Counted from the stretch's first letter, positions 53,063 to 62,665 are shown. The stretch is DNA of 64,000 bases from an uncultured Pseudomonadales bacterium (GCA_958296195.1 OY282455.1:2418001-2482000); one strand, 5' to 3'. Notes: generated from the sequence alone by a model not told the origin. A program made the numbers and translations.

Positions 53063-54685
53063 CTAGGCGCTTGGCTGCAACGCCCCCGTTAATTCCTCCG
53101 CCAAGCGCAGGCTCAGGGCGGCGATGGTGAGGGTGGGGTTGGCGGTGCCGGAGGTGGGGAATACGGCGGAGCCGGTTAGGTAGAGGTTGGCGTGGTCGTG
53201 GCTGCGCAGGCGTCCATCGACCACGGATTGGCCCGGGTCCAGTCCCATGCGGCAGGTGCCGATGATGTGCTCCGCCCCCTTGAAGTCCTCCTTGTGCTGT
53301 ATGGCCGTGGCGGCCAGCTTGCCGAACACCTCGTTGTGGACGCCGCGGGCGGCGGCAAGCCCGTTCCTCGCATAGTCGCCAATGTCGTAGTGGATGCGTG
53401 GCAGCGGCACACCGTACAGGTCCCGCTCTTTGCCGTCCAAGACCACCCGGTTGGCGGGGGAGGGCAACTGTTCAATCATGGACGCCAGTTGCACATGCTT
53501 GGATGCTTGGTCGGCCGCGGCATTGCGCAGAGCTGACCCGCGCAGTCCTGCATCGGCGAGGGCGCGGCCCAAGGATAGGGCGCCGCCGGTGGGCCAGTTC
53601 CAGCCGTCGTTGGAGATCTGGATGCGTAGGGCGGCGTGGTCGCGGCGCTCCGAGCCATCCCGGAGGTTTTCGATGCCGGAGGTGGAAATGGGGCCGCGGT
53701 AGGGCCACACCGGTTCGCCGGCCAAGGCCCAACTTAGCTGCACGGGATGGTCCATCAGGTTGCGCCCCACTTGGTCGGAGCCGTTGGCGACGCCATCCGG
53801 ATTGCGCTCCGAGCGGGAATGCAGCAGCAGCCTCGGCGTCTCCAAGGCGTGGGCGGCGATGACGTACAAGCGGCCTCGCGCCACTCCTGCGCTTAGGTCG
53901 GGCCGCTGGAAGCGAATGCCGGCAATGCGATTGGCCGCATCCGTTTCCACCAGCGTGGCGGTGGCCTGCTCATGCAGGGCTGCGCCTAGCTTCTCCGCCC
54001 TGGCGACATGAACCGCGGCGTCGTACTTAGCCCCGACCGGGCAGATGGGAATGCAACTGGCGCTGCCGCAGCAGGCCGGGCGGCCTTCGCGGGCGACGGA
54101 GTTGCGCGCCTGGGGGGTGGGACGCACTCGATAGCGGGTGCCGGCCAAGGAGCGCTCGAAAACCTTGTCCAAGTAGGTGGGTGGGATTGGCGGCATGGGA
54201 AAGCCGCCGGAGCGTGGCGAACCTAGGTCGTCTTCCGAATCCCCAGCCACCCCAAGCTCCGTTTCCGCTTGTTGGTAGAAGGGTTCAAGCTCGGCGTAGC
54301 CGATGGGCCAATCCATCCCCCGCCCATAAAGGCTTTGCAGGCGGAAGTCGTTGGGCAGGAAGCGCAGGCAGGTGCCCAGCCAATGCCAGGTGCTGCCGCC
54401 CACGGCCTTGATGTAGGTGCTCTTGAATTTGTCGGGGCCGGATTGCCGATACCAGTGGTCCAGGTCGTAGCCCACCGGGTGGTCCGCCTCCAGGGTCGGT
54501 GGATAGGGGCTTTCCGGCGTCTTGATGGGTGCGTTGACGAAGCGCTGCAGGGCCTTGCCCCGGTCGATGCGCGGCCCGGCCTCCAGGATGGCGACGCGGA
54601 CGTTGGCCTTGGTCAGCCGTTCGGCCAGCAAGGCCCCGGCGACGCCGGAGCCGACGATGACGACATCCGCCTGAACTTCAAGCAT
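53063..54685 (-). CDS. FAD-dependent GMC dehydrogenase, membrane-linked (large subunit)
   Basis: The 540-residue enzyme has VQADVVIVGSGVAGALLAER (FAD-binding), VGGSTWHWLGTCLRF, IAAHALETPRLLL and a C-terminal GTCRMGLDPGQSVVDGRLRS with TANPTLTIAALSLRLAEEL, like the large subunits of sorbitol, gluconate or fructose dehydrogenases. It overlaps the 3' end of the small-subunit gene by 8 bp. An ATG at 54697 is also in frame. It is the right boundary of the tandem duplication. Substrate unknown. Confidence 0.9.
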   Translation of the reverse strand: MLEVQADVVIVGSGVAGALLAERLTKANVRVAILEAGPRIDRGKALQRFVNAPIKTPESPYPPTLEADHPVGYDLDHWYRQSGPDKFKSTYIKAVGGSTWHWLGTCLRFLPNDFRLQSLYGRGMDWPIGYAELEPFYQQAETELGVAGDSEDDLGSPRSGGFPMPPIPPTYLDKVFERSLAGTRYRVRPTPQARNSVAREGRPACCGSASCIPICPVGAKYDAAVHVARAEKLGAALHEQATATLVETDAANRIAGIRFQRPDLSAGVARGRLYVIAAHALETPRLLLHSRSERNPDGVANGSDQVGRNLMDHPVQLSWALAGEPVWPYRGPISTSGIENLRDGSERRDHAALRIQISNDGWNWPTGGALSLGRALADAGLRGSALRNAAADQASKHVQLASMIEQLPSPANRVVLDGKERDLYGVPLPRIHYDIGDYARNGLAAARGVHNEVFGKLAATAIQHKEDFKGAEHIIGTCRMGLDPGQSVVDGRLRSHDHANLYLTGSAVFPTSGTANPTLTIAALSLRLAEELTGALQPSA

Positions 54686-55139
54686 CGACCGGAACACTGG
54701 ATTTGGCGGCGGCGGGTGCGCGGCCCCAACTGCCGTGGCCGGCGCAAACGCCCGGCGGCGCCGCGAAATCCGCCGCCGCCCAGACTAGGGCGCCGTTTAG
54801 CGTGGCTACCACGGGCCCCGATGCGGCGGGCAGCAGCCCTGAGTACCAAGCGCCGATGATTGCGGCTTCCAGCTCCCTGAAATCGGCGCTGGTTGCGCCT
54901 TGCAACAGGCTGTCCAAGGCGGCGCCATGCCCGGATTCCACCAGCGCCCGCAGCAGGCTGTCGGCAAACCGGGCGTCCAGCGCCGCAGCCGGAAAGCCAG
55001 TTAGCCGGGCCGATAGGTCGAGGAAGGCCGCCATGCCGTCAGCCTCCGACCGCATGGACGCAGAAGCCGCAAGCGCCGCCACGCCGCCGCAAAGCGCACT
55101 GAAGGAACGGCGGGTGAGCCCCGCAGCCGGTGGATGCAT
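54678..55139 (-). CDS. Tat-exported dehydrogenase small subunit (FAD-SLDH type)
   Basis: The 153-residue protein begins with a twin-arginine signal, GLTRRSFSALCGGVAALAAS, and continues with FLDLSARLTGFPAAALDARF and EAAIIGAWYSGLLP, as in sorbitol-dehydrogenase small subunits. These escort the FAD subunit across the membrane. It precedes the large subunit with overlapping ends, an expected pair. No cytochrome c subunit is nearby. Confidence 0.8.
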   Translation of the reverse strand: MHPPAAGLTRRSFSALCGGVAALAASASMRSEADGMAAFLDLSARLTGFPAAALDARFADSLLRALVESGHGAALDSLLQGATSADFRELEAAIIGAWYSGLLPAASGPVVATLNGALVWAAADFAAPPGVCAGHGSWGRAPAAAKSSVPVDA

Positions 55140-55347
55140 CCAAAAATGCCGAAAAGCTGTTGCAGTTGCGCAAGTTTGGAAGTTTCCAAGGGTGGGCGCA
55201 AGCCCCTAATCCGAACCGCCTGCTGCAACCCGCGGGGAGGTGCAGAGGCGCCAATTGGATTGCGCCAAGGGTTGACGGGGAGTGCGGCGCAAGGGAGACT
55301 CCCCCAATAGCTTGGAAATCCCGCATGTGTGTAGTCGCTGAAACCTC

Positions 55348-55590
55348 ATGAGCGTCACCACCTTCGACACCCTTAAGTTCGCCCAGCGCTTGGAGAAGGC
55401 AGGGCTTAGCCGCGAGCAGGCGGTCGCTTTCGCCGAGGCGCAGAAGGAGGCGTTTGCCGAGGCCTTGGAGACGCAACTGGCCACCAAGGGGGATGTGCGG
55501 CGGATGGAGAGGGATATGCTGTTGCCTAAGTGGATGATCGGCTTCAATTTGGCCTTCACCATGACCGTGGTTTGGAGGATCTTCACCTAG
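55348..55590 (+). CDS. Short DUF1640/CCDC90-like coiled-coil membrane protein
   Basis: The 80-residue protein starts MSVTTFDTLKFAQRLEKAGL and SREQAVAFAEAQKEAFAEAL, then ATKGDVRRME, and ends in a hydrophobic stretch (WMIGFNLAFTMTVVWRIF). The pattern matches the DUF1640 family and the N-terminus of the longer gene at 24287. Its stop overlaps the stop of the convergent C-S lyase gene. The preceding 55140-55347 shows no gene. Confidence 0.75.
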   Translation: MSVTTFDTLKFAQRLEKAGLSREQAVAFAEAQKEAFAEALETQLATKGDVRRMERDMLLPKWMIGFNLAFTMTVVWRIFT

Positions 55591-56717
55591 AGGGCTGCTG
55601 CAACCCCAGCGGCTAGTCGCGCCAAGCCTTCCTTCAACAGCGCTTGGGGGCAGCCGAAGTTGAAGCGCAGGAAGCCCGGGCCGGCGAAGTCGGCTCCGTC
55701 GGAGAGGCCCACCCCGTGCGCCTCGAAGTGCGCCGCTGGGTCCTGCAACCCTAGGTCGCGCACATCCAACCAGGCCAGGTAGGTGCCTTCCACCGGGGTC
55801 ATGCGCTTCCCCGCTGCGTCGCGCACCAACCGATGGTTACCGCGCAGATAGTCCAGCAGCCGCTCCAGCCAGCCGCTTTGGTCGTTGAAGGCGGCCGTGG
55901 AGGCGGCGTAGGCCAAGGGGCCTATGAAGGGCGTCAGGTCTCGGCTGGCTTGCCGGAACCGACGCCGCAAGTCGGCGTTCGGTATGACGGCGACGGCGCA
56001 GGACAGGCCGGGCACGTTGTAGGCCTTGGTGCTGGCGTACAGGGAGATGCTGCGTTCGGCGACGCTCGGGTGCAAACTGGCGATGGGTATGTGCCGTGCT
56101 TGCCGTTCCAGCAGGATGCTGCAATGGATTTCGTCCGCGCAAATCAGCAGATCGCGCCGTTCGGCGAAGTTGGCGAGGGCCTCAAGCTCCGCCGCGGCGA
56201 ACACCCGCCCGGTGGGGTTTTGCGGATTGGCGATCATCAGCAGGCGGGTGCTGCGGTCGGCGGCGGCCTCCATGAGGTCCCAATCCATCACCCAGCGCCG
56301 CCCGTCCCGCTGCATGGGCGCCTTGATGAGGCGTTGCCCGGCGTTGCCGGGAGCGGAGAGGAATGGGTGGTAGATGGGGGTGGGGATGAGGACGGCGCCG
56401 CCCGGCTCGGCGGCGGCCATCGCCGCTAGGTTCAGGCCCGGGACCACGCCGGGAATCCAGACCAGCCATTCCTCAGCCACCTGCCAGCCGTAGTTGCGCT
56501 GCAGCCATTCGCAAAAGGCGCTGACCAAGGGTTCCGGCGTGCGGGTGTAGCCGAGGATGCCGTGGCCGACCCGGGCGGCAAGGGCGTCCAGCAGGAACTG
56601 CGGCGCCACAAAATCCATGTCCGCCAGCCAGAAGGGCAGCACGTCCCTTCCTTGGTATTTGTCCCATTTGGCGCTGTAGGTGCCGCGCCGGTCGATGCGT
56701 CGATCAAATTCGGTCAT
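55587..56717 (-). CDS. PatB/MalY-type cystathionine beta-lyase (C-S lyase)
   Basis: The 376-residue class I/II PLP enzyme has DRRGTYSAKWDKYQGRDVLP FWLADMDF in two parts at the start, IPGVVPGLNLA, ANPQNPTGRVF, CADEIHCSI and the PLP lysine in YASTKAYNVPGL. PatB/MalY enzymes cleave cystathionine or other cysteine conjugates to homocysteine or thiol, pyruvate and ammonia. It starts 62 bp from the divergent glutaredoxin gene. MalY also acts as a regulator, but that is not seen here. Confidence 0.9.
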   Translation of the reverse strand: MTEFDRRIDRRGTYSAKWDKYQGRDVLPFWLADMDFVAPQFLLDALAARVGHGILGYTRTPEPLVSAFCEWLQRNYGWQVAEEWLVWIPGVVPGLNLAAMAAAEPGGAVLIPTPIYHPFLSAPGNAGQRLIKAPMQRDGRRWVMDWDLMEAAADRSTRLLMIANPQNPTGRVFAAAELEALANFAERRDLLICADEIHCSILLERQARHIPIASLHPSVAERSISLYASTKAYNVPGLSCAVAVIPNADLRRRFRQASRDLTPFIGPLAYAASTAAFNDQSGWLERLLDYLRGNHRLVRDAAGKRMTPVEGTYLAWLDVRDLGLQDPAAHFEAHGVGLSDGADFAGPGFLRFNFGCPQALLKEGLARLAAGVAAAL

Positions 56718-56779
56718 TGGCGAAAGGTTCCTTAGGTTCTACAATGCTGGTCAATTCCCGCAACGAGGTAAAGGCGAAC

Positions 56780-57118
56780 ATGGGTGAAGCAGTGACCGAT
56801 CCGGTTTTGGCCACCATCAGGCAACAGATTGAGGAGAACCCCATCATCCTCTACATGAAGGGGTCTCCCCAAGCTCCGCAATGCGGCTTCTCCGCGCAAA
56901 CGGTGCAATGCCTCATCAACTGCGGCCAGCGGTTCGCCTACGTTGACGTGCTCAGCAATCCGGAAATCCGCAGCATCCTGCCGGGCTACGCCAACTGGCC
57001 GACTTTTCCCCAGCTTTATGTCGATGGGGAGTTGGTGGGCGGCTGCGACATCGTGACGGAGATGTTTGAGTCCGGCGAGTTGGCGCCGTTGATCAAGCAG
57101 GCGGCGGAGTCGGCCTGA
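56780..57118 (+). CDS. grxD: Monothiol glutaredoxin, Grx4 type
   Basis: The 112-residue protein has MKGSPQAPQCGFSAQTVQCL with the CGFS active site, WPTFPQLYVDGELVGGCDIV for glutathione binding and the usual end. Grx4 carries [2Fe-2S] clusters with glutathione and BolA. The ATG at 56780 follows GAGGTAAAGG; an upstream frame to 56717 is unlikely to be used. Confidence 0.93.
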   Translation: MGEAVTDPVLATIRQQIEENPIILYMKGSPQAPQCGFSAQTVQCLINCGQRFAYVDVLSNPEIRSILPGYANWPTFPQLYVDGELVGGCDIVTEMFESGELAPLIKQAAESA

Positions 57119-57201
57119 CGGGGCGGAGGCCGGTTGTCCGGCACAGCACCTCCAAGCCCTGCGCCAGCACGGGCGAATCGTCCCCAAACCGCCACTAACA
57201 T

Positions 57202-57222
57202 ATTGTTCTTCTAACAATTTTT
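57202..57222 (+). terminator. Weak terminator-like hairpin after grxD
   Basis: ATTGTT and AACAAT form a 6-bp stem with a CTTCT loop, followed by TTTT. The stem is AT-only, so its strength is doubtful. It lies 83 bases past the grxD stop. Confidence 0.35.
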
Positions 57223-57283
57223 GTTCCCGAAAGGCGGGGGTCGCCGTTGTTTCGCAAACGGGATGGGTCCCGGTCTTGGCGGA

Positions 57284-57931
57284 TCAAGCCGCTGTTGGCG
57301 GCTTTGGCTGCCCCCAAGGGGTGTGCGGCCCCTGCGCCTCCTCCCAGCTGTTGACGATCTTGCAGAACAGCATTGCGCAGCGCTCGGCGTCGTAGAGGGC
57401 GCTGTGCGCTTGCTCCTTGCTGTAATCGATGCCGGCCCGTGCGCAAGCTTCGCCCAGCACCGTGTGGCCATAGGCGACGGCGGCGAGGGCGGCGGTGTCG
57501 ATGGTGGTGAAGGGATGGAAGGGGTCGCGCTTGGCGTTGGCCCGCTTGGCGGCGCTGCGCAGAAAGGCGGCGTCGAACACCGCATTGTGGGCCACCAACA
57601 CCCCCCGGTGGCAGCTCTGCGCCTTGATTTGCCCCCGCACGATCTTGAAGAAGCGCTTGATGGCCTCCGCCTCGGCGATGGCGCCGCGCTTGGGGTCGTT
57701 GAGGTCGATGCCCGTCACCCGCAGCGAGTCTGGGGCGATCTCCGCCTCCGCGAACGGCCTGACCGGCCATTGGTGGCGGGCGTCGATGACCAAGGCGCCG
57801 CGCTCGAACCGCAAGGTCAGGGCGGCGATCTCCAGCACCGCATGGCGCACCGAATCGAAGCCGCTGGTCTCCACGTCCACCACCACCGGCAGAAAGCCGC
57901 GGAACCGCGCACCCATGCTGACCTCGCCCAT
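57284..57931 (-). CDS. rnt: Ribonuclease T
   Basis: The 215-residue DEDDh exonuclease has ARFRGFLPVVVDVETSGFDS (first acidic pair), GVLVAHNAVFDAAFL and HSALYDAERCAMLF with the catalytic His and last Asp. RNase T trims the 3' ends of tRNAs and other stable RNAs. The start at 57931 follows AGGT; an ATG at 57916, with GAGG before it, is an alternative. It is divergent from argG. Confidence 0.92.
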   Translation of the reverse strand: MGEVSMGARFRGFLPVVVDVETSGFDSVRHAVLEIAALTLRFERGALVIDARHQWPVRPFAEAEIAPDSLRVTGIDLNDPKRGAIAEAEAIKRFFKIVRGQIKAQSCHRGVLVAHNAVFDAAFLRSAAKRANAKRDPFHPFTTIDTAALAAVAYGHTVLGEACARAGIDYSKEQAHSALYDAERCAMLFCKIVNSWEEAQGPHTPWGQPKPPTAA

Positions 57932-58060
57932 GTCGGTGACCTAAACAGGTTCCGGCCGATAACACAAGCCGTTGCGCTGTCCCATCGGCCATGCGGCGGA
58001 GTATCATGCGCGGCCTTTGTTAAGCCCTCCTTCGTGGGGCGTGATTGAAGGCTTGATCCC

Positions 58061-59275
58061 ATGCTTAAGAAAGTTGTGCTGGCCTATTCCGGCGGGTTGG
58101 ACACCTCGGTCATTTGCCGTTGGCTGCAGGAGACCTATCGGGCGGAGGTGGTGACCTTCACCGCCGACATCGGCCAAGGGGAGGAGGTGGCGCCGGCCCA
58201 GGCTAAGGCCGAGGCGATGGGGGTGCGCGAGATTTACATTGAAGACCTGCAGGAGGAGTTCGTTCGGGACTACGTCTTCCCCATGTTCCGCGCCAACACT
58301 CTTTACGAGGGAGAGTATCTGCTCGGCACCAGCATTGCCCGGCCCTTGATCGCCCGGCGCTTGGTGGAGATCGCCGCGGCCACCGGCGCGGACGCCATCG
58401 CCCACGGCGCCACCGGCAAGGGCAACGACCAAGTGCGCTTCGAGCTGGGGGCCTACGCCCTGAACCCGGACATCAAGGTGATAGCGCCTTGGCGGGAATG
58501 GGACCTGAATTCCCGGGAGGCACTGATGGCCTTCTGCGAGCGGCATCAGATTCCCGTGGACTACCAACGCGGGGACCAGTCCCCGTTTTCCATGGACGCC
58601 AACCTGCTGCACATCTCCTATGAGGGCGGCGGCTTGGAGGATCCGTGGAGCGCCCCGGACGAGGCCATGTGGCGCTGGACAGTGGCGCCCGAGGCGGCCC
58701 CGAACCAAGCGGCGATGATTGAAGTCGAGTTCGCCAACGGCGATGCGGTGGCGCTGAACGGGGAGCGCTTGGGCGCCGCCGCCCTGCTGGCCCGCCTGAA
58801 CGAAATCGGCGGCGCCCACGGCGTCGGGCGGGACGACCTAGTGGAGAACCGGGCCGTCGGCATGAAGTCCCGGGGCTGCTACGAAACGCCGGGCGGCGCC
58901 ATTCTTCTGAAGGCGCATCGGGCCATGGAGTCCCTGACCTTGGACCGGGAGGTCGCGCATTTGAAGGACGAACTCATGCCGCGCTACGCCAGCCTCATCT
59001 ACAACGGCTATTGGTGGTCGCCGGAGCGCAAGGCCCTGCAGGCGCTGATCGACGCCTCCCAAGAGCCGGTCAACGGCGTGGTGCGGCTGAAGCTCTACAA
59101 GGGCGCCGTTTCCGTGCAGGGCCGCCGCTCGCCCAACAGCCTCTACGACGCGGAGGTCGCCACCTTCGAGGACGACGGCGGCGCCTACCAACAGGCGGAC
59201 GCCGCCGGCTTCATCCGCCTGAACGCCCTCCGCCTACGGCTGGGCGCCAAGCAGGGCCGCAAGCTGACCGACTGA
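58061..59275 (+). CDS. argG: Argininosuccinate synthase
   Basis: The 404-residue enzyme joins citrulline and aspartate in an ATP-dependent way. [15 protein letters not shown] (ATP-binding), [20 protein letters not shown] and [16 protein letters not shown] are hallmarks. It complements argF and argD elsewhere in the window. GAAGG lies about 15 bases before the ATG. The following 122 bp (59276-59397) hold no gene. Confidence 0.96.
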   Translation: MLKKVVLAYSGGLDTSVICRWLQETYRAEVVTFTADIGQGEEVAPAQAKAEAMGVREIYIEDLQEEFVRDYVFPMFRANTLYEGEYLLGTSIARPLIARRLVEIAAATGADAIAHGATGKGNDQVRFELGAYALNPDIKVIAPWREWDLNSREALMAFCERHQIPVDYQRGDQSPFSMDANLLHISYEGGGLEDPWSAPDEAMWRWTVAPEAAPNQAAMIEVEFANGDAVALNGERLGAAALLARLNEIGGAHGVGRDDLVENRAVGMKSRGCYETPGGAILLKAHRAMESLTLDREVAHLKDELMPRYASLIYNGYWWSPERKALQALIDASQEPVNGVVRLKLYKGAVSVQGRRSPNSLYDAEVATFEDDGGAYQQADAAGFIRLNALRLRLGAKQGRKLTD

Positions 59276-59397
59276 TGACGGCAGCGCACGGCTTTGGGAA
59301 CTGCCATCGTGAATTTGGATGTTTCATCAAGGGGACGGCCAGCGCAGTTTGGCTGGTTGATGTGTTAGCTTGGGTTAACTGATTTGGAGGCTACAGT

Positions 59398-59631
59398 ATG
59401 GCATTGACTGAACGTCAGGCGGCGGATCGCCTAAAGCGGATGTACAAAACGGCATGCTCCGGCGAAAAAACTACACAGATACACCTGTTTGGGATCAAGC
59501 ATGCTGAGGACATAGCTGATTTGAGCGTTGAGGCGATCGTTAAGCTAGCGGGCTTGCATGGCTCTTACGTCACGGAAGTCCACAAGGGAATAAGATTAGC
59601 GAGGTATGTAGCACTCAAGCGGGGCGTCTGA
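59398..59631 (+). CDS. Small HTH-like domain protein
   Basis: The 77-residue protein includes QIHLFGIKHAEDIADLSVEA and IVKLAGLHGSYVTEVHKGIR, a pattern seen in small HTH-like proteins. GGAGG lies nine bases before the ATG. The neighbours give no functional hint. DNA binding is inferred from the helix pattern only. Confidence 0.65.
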   Translation: MALTERQAADRLKRMYKTACSGEKTTQIHLFGIKHAEDIADLSVEAIVKLAGLHGSYVTEVHKGIRLARYVALKRGV

Positions 59632-59679
59632 AGGTTGTCAGGCGCAATTGCTGTGCATCTTTCGGCGTCCGCTTCTAGC

Positions 59680-60315
59680 CTACGCTTCGGCTTTGCCCGG
59701 AAACTCGCAAAGATCCTCGATCACGCAGGCGCCGCAGCGGGGTTTGCGGGCGGTGCAGACGTAGCGGCCGTGCAGGATCAGCCAGTGGTGGGCGTCCTTG
59801 AGGTAGGGCTTGGGGATTAGGCGCACCAGCCTATCCTCCACCTCGCGCACGTTCTTGCCGGGGGCGATGCGGGTGCGGTTGGCTAGGCGGAAGATGTGCG
59901 TATCGACGGCCATGGTGGGTTCGCCGAAGGCGGTGTTCAGCACCACGTTGGCGGTCTTGCGGCCCACGCCGGGCAGGGCCTCCAACGCCTCTCGGCTGCG
60001 CGGCACTTGGCCGCCATGCCGCTCCAGCAGGATTTGGCTGGTCTTGACCACATTGGCGGCCTTGGTGTTAAACAGCCCGATGCTCTTGATGAAGGGCTTG
60101 ATGCCCTCCACGCCCAGAGCAACCATGGCGGCCGGTGTGCTGGCCGCTTGGAACAGCGGCCCGGTGGCCTTGTTGACGCTGACGTCGGTGGCTTGGGCGG
60201 AGAGCATCACCGCCACCAGCAGCTCAAAGGGGGTGCCGTAGTTCAATTCCGTGGTCGGATTGGGGTTCTCGGCCCGCAGCCGCTCGAAGACTTGCGCTCG
60301 CTTTGCGGCGTTCAC
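59680..60315 (-). CDS. nth: Endonuclease III
   Basis: The 211-residue DNA glycosylase/AP lyase has LPGVGRKTANVV (helix-hairpin-helix with catalytic Lys), a following VDTHIFRLANR with the Asp, and a C-terminal four-cysteine cluster (CTARKPRCGACVIEDLC) for [4Fe-4S]. It removes oxidised pyrimidines. It follows rnfE on the same strand with a 109-bp gap, the same order as in E. coli. Confidence 0.96.
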   Translation of the reverse strand: MNAAKRAQVFERLRAENPNPTTELNYGTPFELLVAVMLSAQATDVSVNKATGPLFQAASTPAAMVALGVEGIKPFIKSIGLFNTKAANVVKTSQILLERHGGQVPRSREALEALPGVGRKTANVVLNTAFGEPTMAVDTHIFRLANRTRIAPGKNVREVEDRLVRLIPKPYLKDAHHWLILHGRYVCTARKPRCGACVIEDLCEFPGKAEA

Positions 60316-60424
60316 CGGCTTGCCATGCGCCGCTTTTGGCTGGTCGGACGCCTACTGTCGGTTTGCCGGGCTTCGCGCAGTCCATTGCAAGAGCGGCCTC
60401 GCCAAGCCAACCAAGTTTCTTTGT

Positions 60425-61093
60425 TCATTCCGTTTCCGCCTTCAAGGAGTTCGAGTTCGCTGCCCAGCGGTTGCGCAAGGCGTTGCCAAGACCCAGCAGC
60501 AGGCCGGCAATGATAAAGGCGCCGGGCGGCAACAGGGCGATCAGCAAGGGGCGTCCGCCGCCGAGGTCGATGCGCCAGCCGGCGGCGGTGGGGCCGAACA
60601 GATGTTCCATGCCGGCGAACAGGCTGCCTTGGCCTAGGGCTTCCCGTACGCCGCCGAGAGCCAGCAGGGCCAAGGCGAAGCCGGCCGCGGTGCCCAGGGC
60701 GTCCAGTGCCGCCGGCAGGGGCGGCTGGCGGCTGGCGAACGCCTCCACCCGGCCCAGAATCATGCAGTTGGAGACGATGATCTGCACGAACAGGGCCACC
60801 CGCAGGTAGAGATCAAAGGCGTAAGCCTCCAGCAGCATCACGCTCAGAGTGGTGAAGGTGGCGATGACCAGCACGAAGCAGGGCAGGCGCACCACCTGTG
60901 GTATCCAAGCCCGCAACGCGGAGATGGTCAGGGCTGACCCCAGCATCACGAAGCCGCTGGCCAGCGCCAGCCCGGTGGCGTTGACCAAGCTGTTGCTGAC
61001 CGCCAGCAGCGGGCACAGGCCCAGCAACTGCGCCCAAGCGGGATTCCGTTCGATGGCCGCCCGGCTGAAGGTCGATTTTGTCGTTGCGTTCAT
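60425..61093 (-). CDS. rnfE: Rnf complex subunit RnfE
   Basis: The 222-residue membrane protein has AAIERNPAWAQLLGLCPLLA, AVSNSLVNATGLALAS and IIVSNCMILGRVEAFASR, all typical of RnfE/NqrD. With RnfA it probably forms the membrane iron-sulfur site. A 200-bp gap separates it from rnfG, which is unusual; nothing is recognisable in 61094-61293. Confidence 0.93.
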   Translation of the reverse strand: MNATTKSTFSRAAIERNPAWAQLLGLCPLLAVSNSLVNATGLALASGFVMLGSALTISALRAWIPQVVRLPCFVLVIATFTTLSVMLLEAYAFDLYLRVALFVQIIVSNCMILGRVEAFASRQPPLPAALDALGTAAGFALALLALGGVREALGQGSLFAGMEHLFGPTAAGWRIDLGGGRPLLIALLPPGAFIIAGLLLGLGNALRNRWAANSNSLKAETE

Positions 61094-61293
61094 GTTGTCG
61101 GCCCAACGGCTATGCGCGTTTCCCGATGCAACATCGACCTCTCCAATGCTTTACGCCAGATTCCAAGATCGTCCCTTGCCTAGAGGTGGCCGTGTGCGTG
61201 GTTCCTTGCCAAAACTTGGCGGGGCCGGTGCTGATAGGACCAGCTCTTTGTTTTTCGCCGCGCCAACCATGGCCCGTCTTTCGTCGGGCAGGT

Positions 61294-61764
61294 TCATTCC
61301 GCCTCCGCTTCAATCATCCGCTGCACCCCGCGCTTGACCGCTTCGCTGGTGATGGTGGCACCGGTGATCGCATCCACGGCCAGTGGCGGCGACTGCGAAA
61401 AGCGCAGCATCCAAGGGCTTTTGCCCGAGTCGATGAAGTCACCCAGCCCGGGGGTCTCTTGATGTCTGATCGCCCGGACGCCAAGCAACTGACCGCTTTG
61501 GCTGAAGGCCGCCAGCAAATGGATGTCGCCGGCGTAGCCCGGCGTTGCAAACCGTTTGAGCCGAGTGCCGTTGGGTAGCTGCACCTGTTCATCCCGCCAT
61601 TTTAGGTTGCTGGTGTCGAAGGTCTCCCCGGTCACCTCAAAGGCCGTGCGCCAGGCGTGGGCGGTGCGGTTGCGGTCGATGGCCTCCTCCGTCAAGGCCT
61701 GAACGCCGGCTAGCAGCAGGGCGCAGACCAGACTGATGCCACCCAAGCTAAGTAGGGTTCTCAT
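61294..61764 (-). CDS. rnfG: Rnf complex subunit RnfG
   Basis: The 156-residue protein has an N-terminal helix (LLSLGGISLVCALLLAGV), a periplasmic domain with HQETPGLGDFI and the covalent FMN motif DAITGATITSEAV, where the Thr carries the flavin. It is about 40-50 residues shorter than usual. Its start overlaps the rnfD stop by 17 bp. Confidence 0.92.
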   Translation of the reverse strand: MRTLLSLGGISLVCALLLAGVQALTEEAIDRNRTAHAWRTAFEVTGETFDTSNLKWRDEQVQLPNGTRLKRFATPGYAGDIHLLAAFSQSGQLLGVRAIRHQETPGLGDFIDSGKSPWMLRFSQSPPLAVDAITGATITSEAVKRGVQRMIEAEAE

Positions 61765-62665
61765 TCCGGGCGCGGGCCTGTGGTTGCCGAAAGATGCGGT
61801 CGATCAGGGGCGTGGCGGCGTTGCCGAGCAGCACGGCGAAGGCGATGCCGTCCGGGTAGCCGCCCCAAGCGCGGATGATGAAGGTGACGGCGGCGGTGAG
61901 GGCTCCGAACAGCCATTGGCCGGGCCGGGCGCCGGGATGGGTGACCGGGTCGGTGATGACGAAGCAGGCCGCCAGCAGGGTGCCGCCGGAGAGCAGATGC
62001 AGCAGCGGCCCGCCGGCGCCGGCTGAACTGCCCCCATCGTTGAACATCAGCGCCAAGAGGCAAAGCGTGACGAGAAAGCCGGCGACCACCCGCCAAGCGA
62101 TCAGGCGCAGCCTCCACAACAGCAAGCCGCCGGCCGCGAACGCCAAATTGGCCCACTCCCAGCCATAGCCGCCGAACTGCCCGAAGGCGGGGTTTTGGCG
62201 GAAGGCTTCGGCGGCGGTCAACCCGTCACGATAGCGGAATTCGGTCAGGGCGGTGGCCCCGGTTTGGCCGTCCAGCAGCGGCGGCCAAGCGCCCAGCGCT
62301 GCCGGATAGGAGACCAGCACGATGGCGTAGCCGACCATGGCCGGGTTGAAGATGTTGTGCCCTAGGCCGCCGTAGAGCTGCCGGGCCAAAAGGATGGCCC
62401 CGCCGCTGGCGACGGCGATGACGTGCCAAGGTACGTTGGGCGGCAGGGACAGGGCCAAAATCATTGCGGTGACGGCCACCGAGCCGTCCTGAAAGTTGAC
62501 GGGCCGGCGCCGCGCCCAGGCGCCGGCGGCGTCAAAAGCGCCGGCCAGAGGCCAGGTCAGAGCGAGGTTCCAAAGATAACCGGTACCGTAGTAGTAGCTA
62601 AGAACGGCGAACCCAGGCAACAAGGCGGCGCAAACCGTCCACATGATGCGCCCGGTGCCGCTCAT
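61748..62665 (-). CDS. rnfD: Rnf complex subunit RnfD
   Basis: The 305-residue protein has about nine helices, GTGRIMWTVCAALLPGFAVL at the start, GGLGHNIFNPAMVGYA and the flavin motif GQTGATALTEF. I chose the ATG at 62665; a frame open to 62812 adds a polar stretch unlike RnfD. The 227 bp between this start and the preceding gene is where rnfC would normally lie. Confidence 0.92.
   Translation of the reverse strand: MSGTGRIMWTVCAALLPGFAVLSYYYGTGYLWNLALTWPLAGAFDAAGAWARRRPVNFQDGSVAVTAMILALSLPPNVPWHVIAVASGGAILLARQLYGGLGHNIFNPAMVGYAIVLVSYPAALGAWPPLLDGQTGATALTEFRYRDGLTAAEAFRQNPAFGQFGGYGWEWANLAFAAGGLLLWRLRLIAWRVVAGFLVTLCLLALMFNDGGSSAGAGGPLLHLLSGGTLLAACFVITDPVTHPGARPGQWLFGALTAAVTFIIRAWGGYPDGIAFAVLLGNAATPLIDRIFRQPQARARNENPT

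Larger units (their letters stand above)
48833..53142. repeat. Tandem duplication, unit 2 (4.3 kb)
   Basis: Unit 2 repeats unit 1 with sequence divergence, a 460-bp deletion in the methyltransferase gene, no IS1380 remnant, and an extra IS3-type fragment. Divergence argues against an assembly duplicate. Confidence 0.9.

Noticed and set aside
43444-53142. The tandem duplication as an assembly error
   Set aside because: The units differ by substitutions, a 460-bp deletion, distinct IS remnants and a start-codon change, which a collapsed or duplicated contig would not show.
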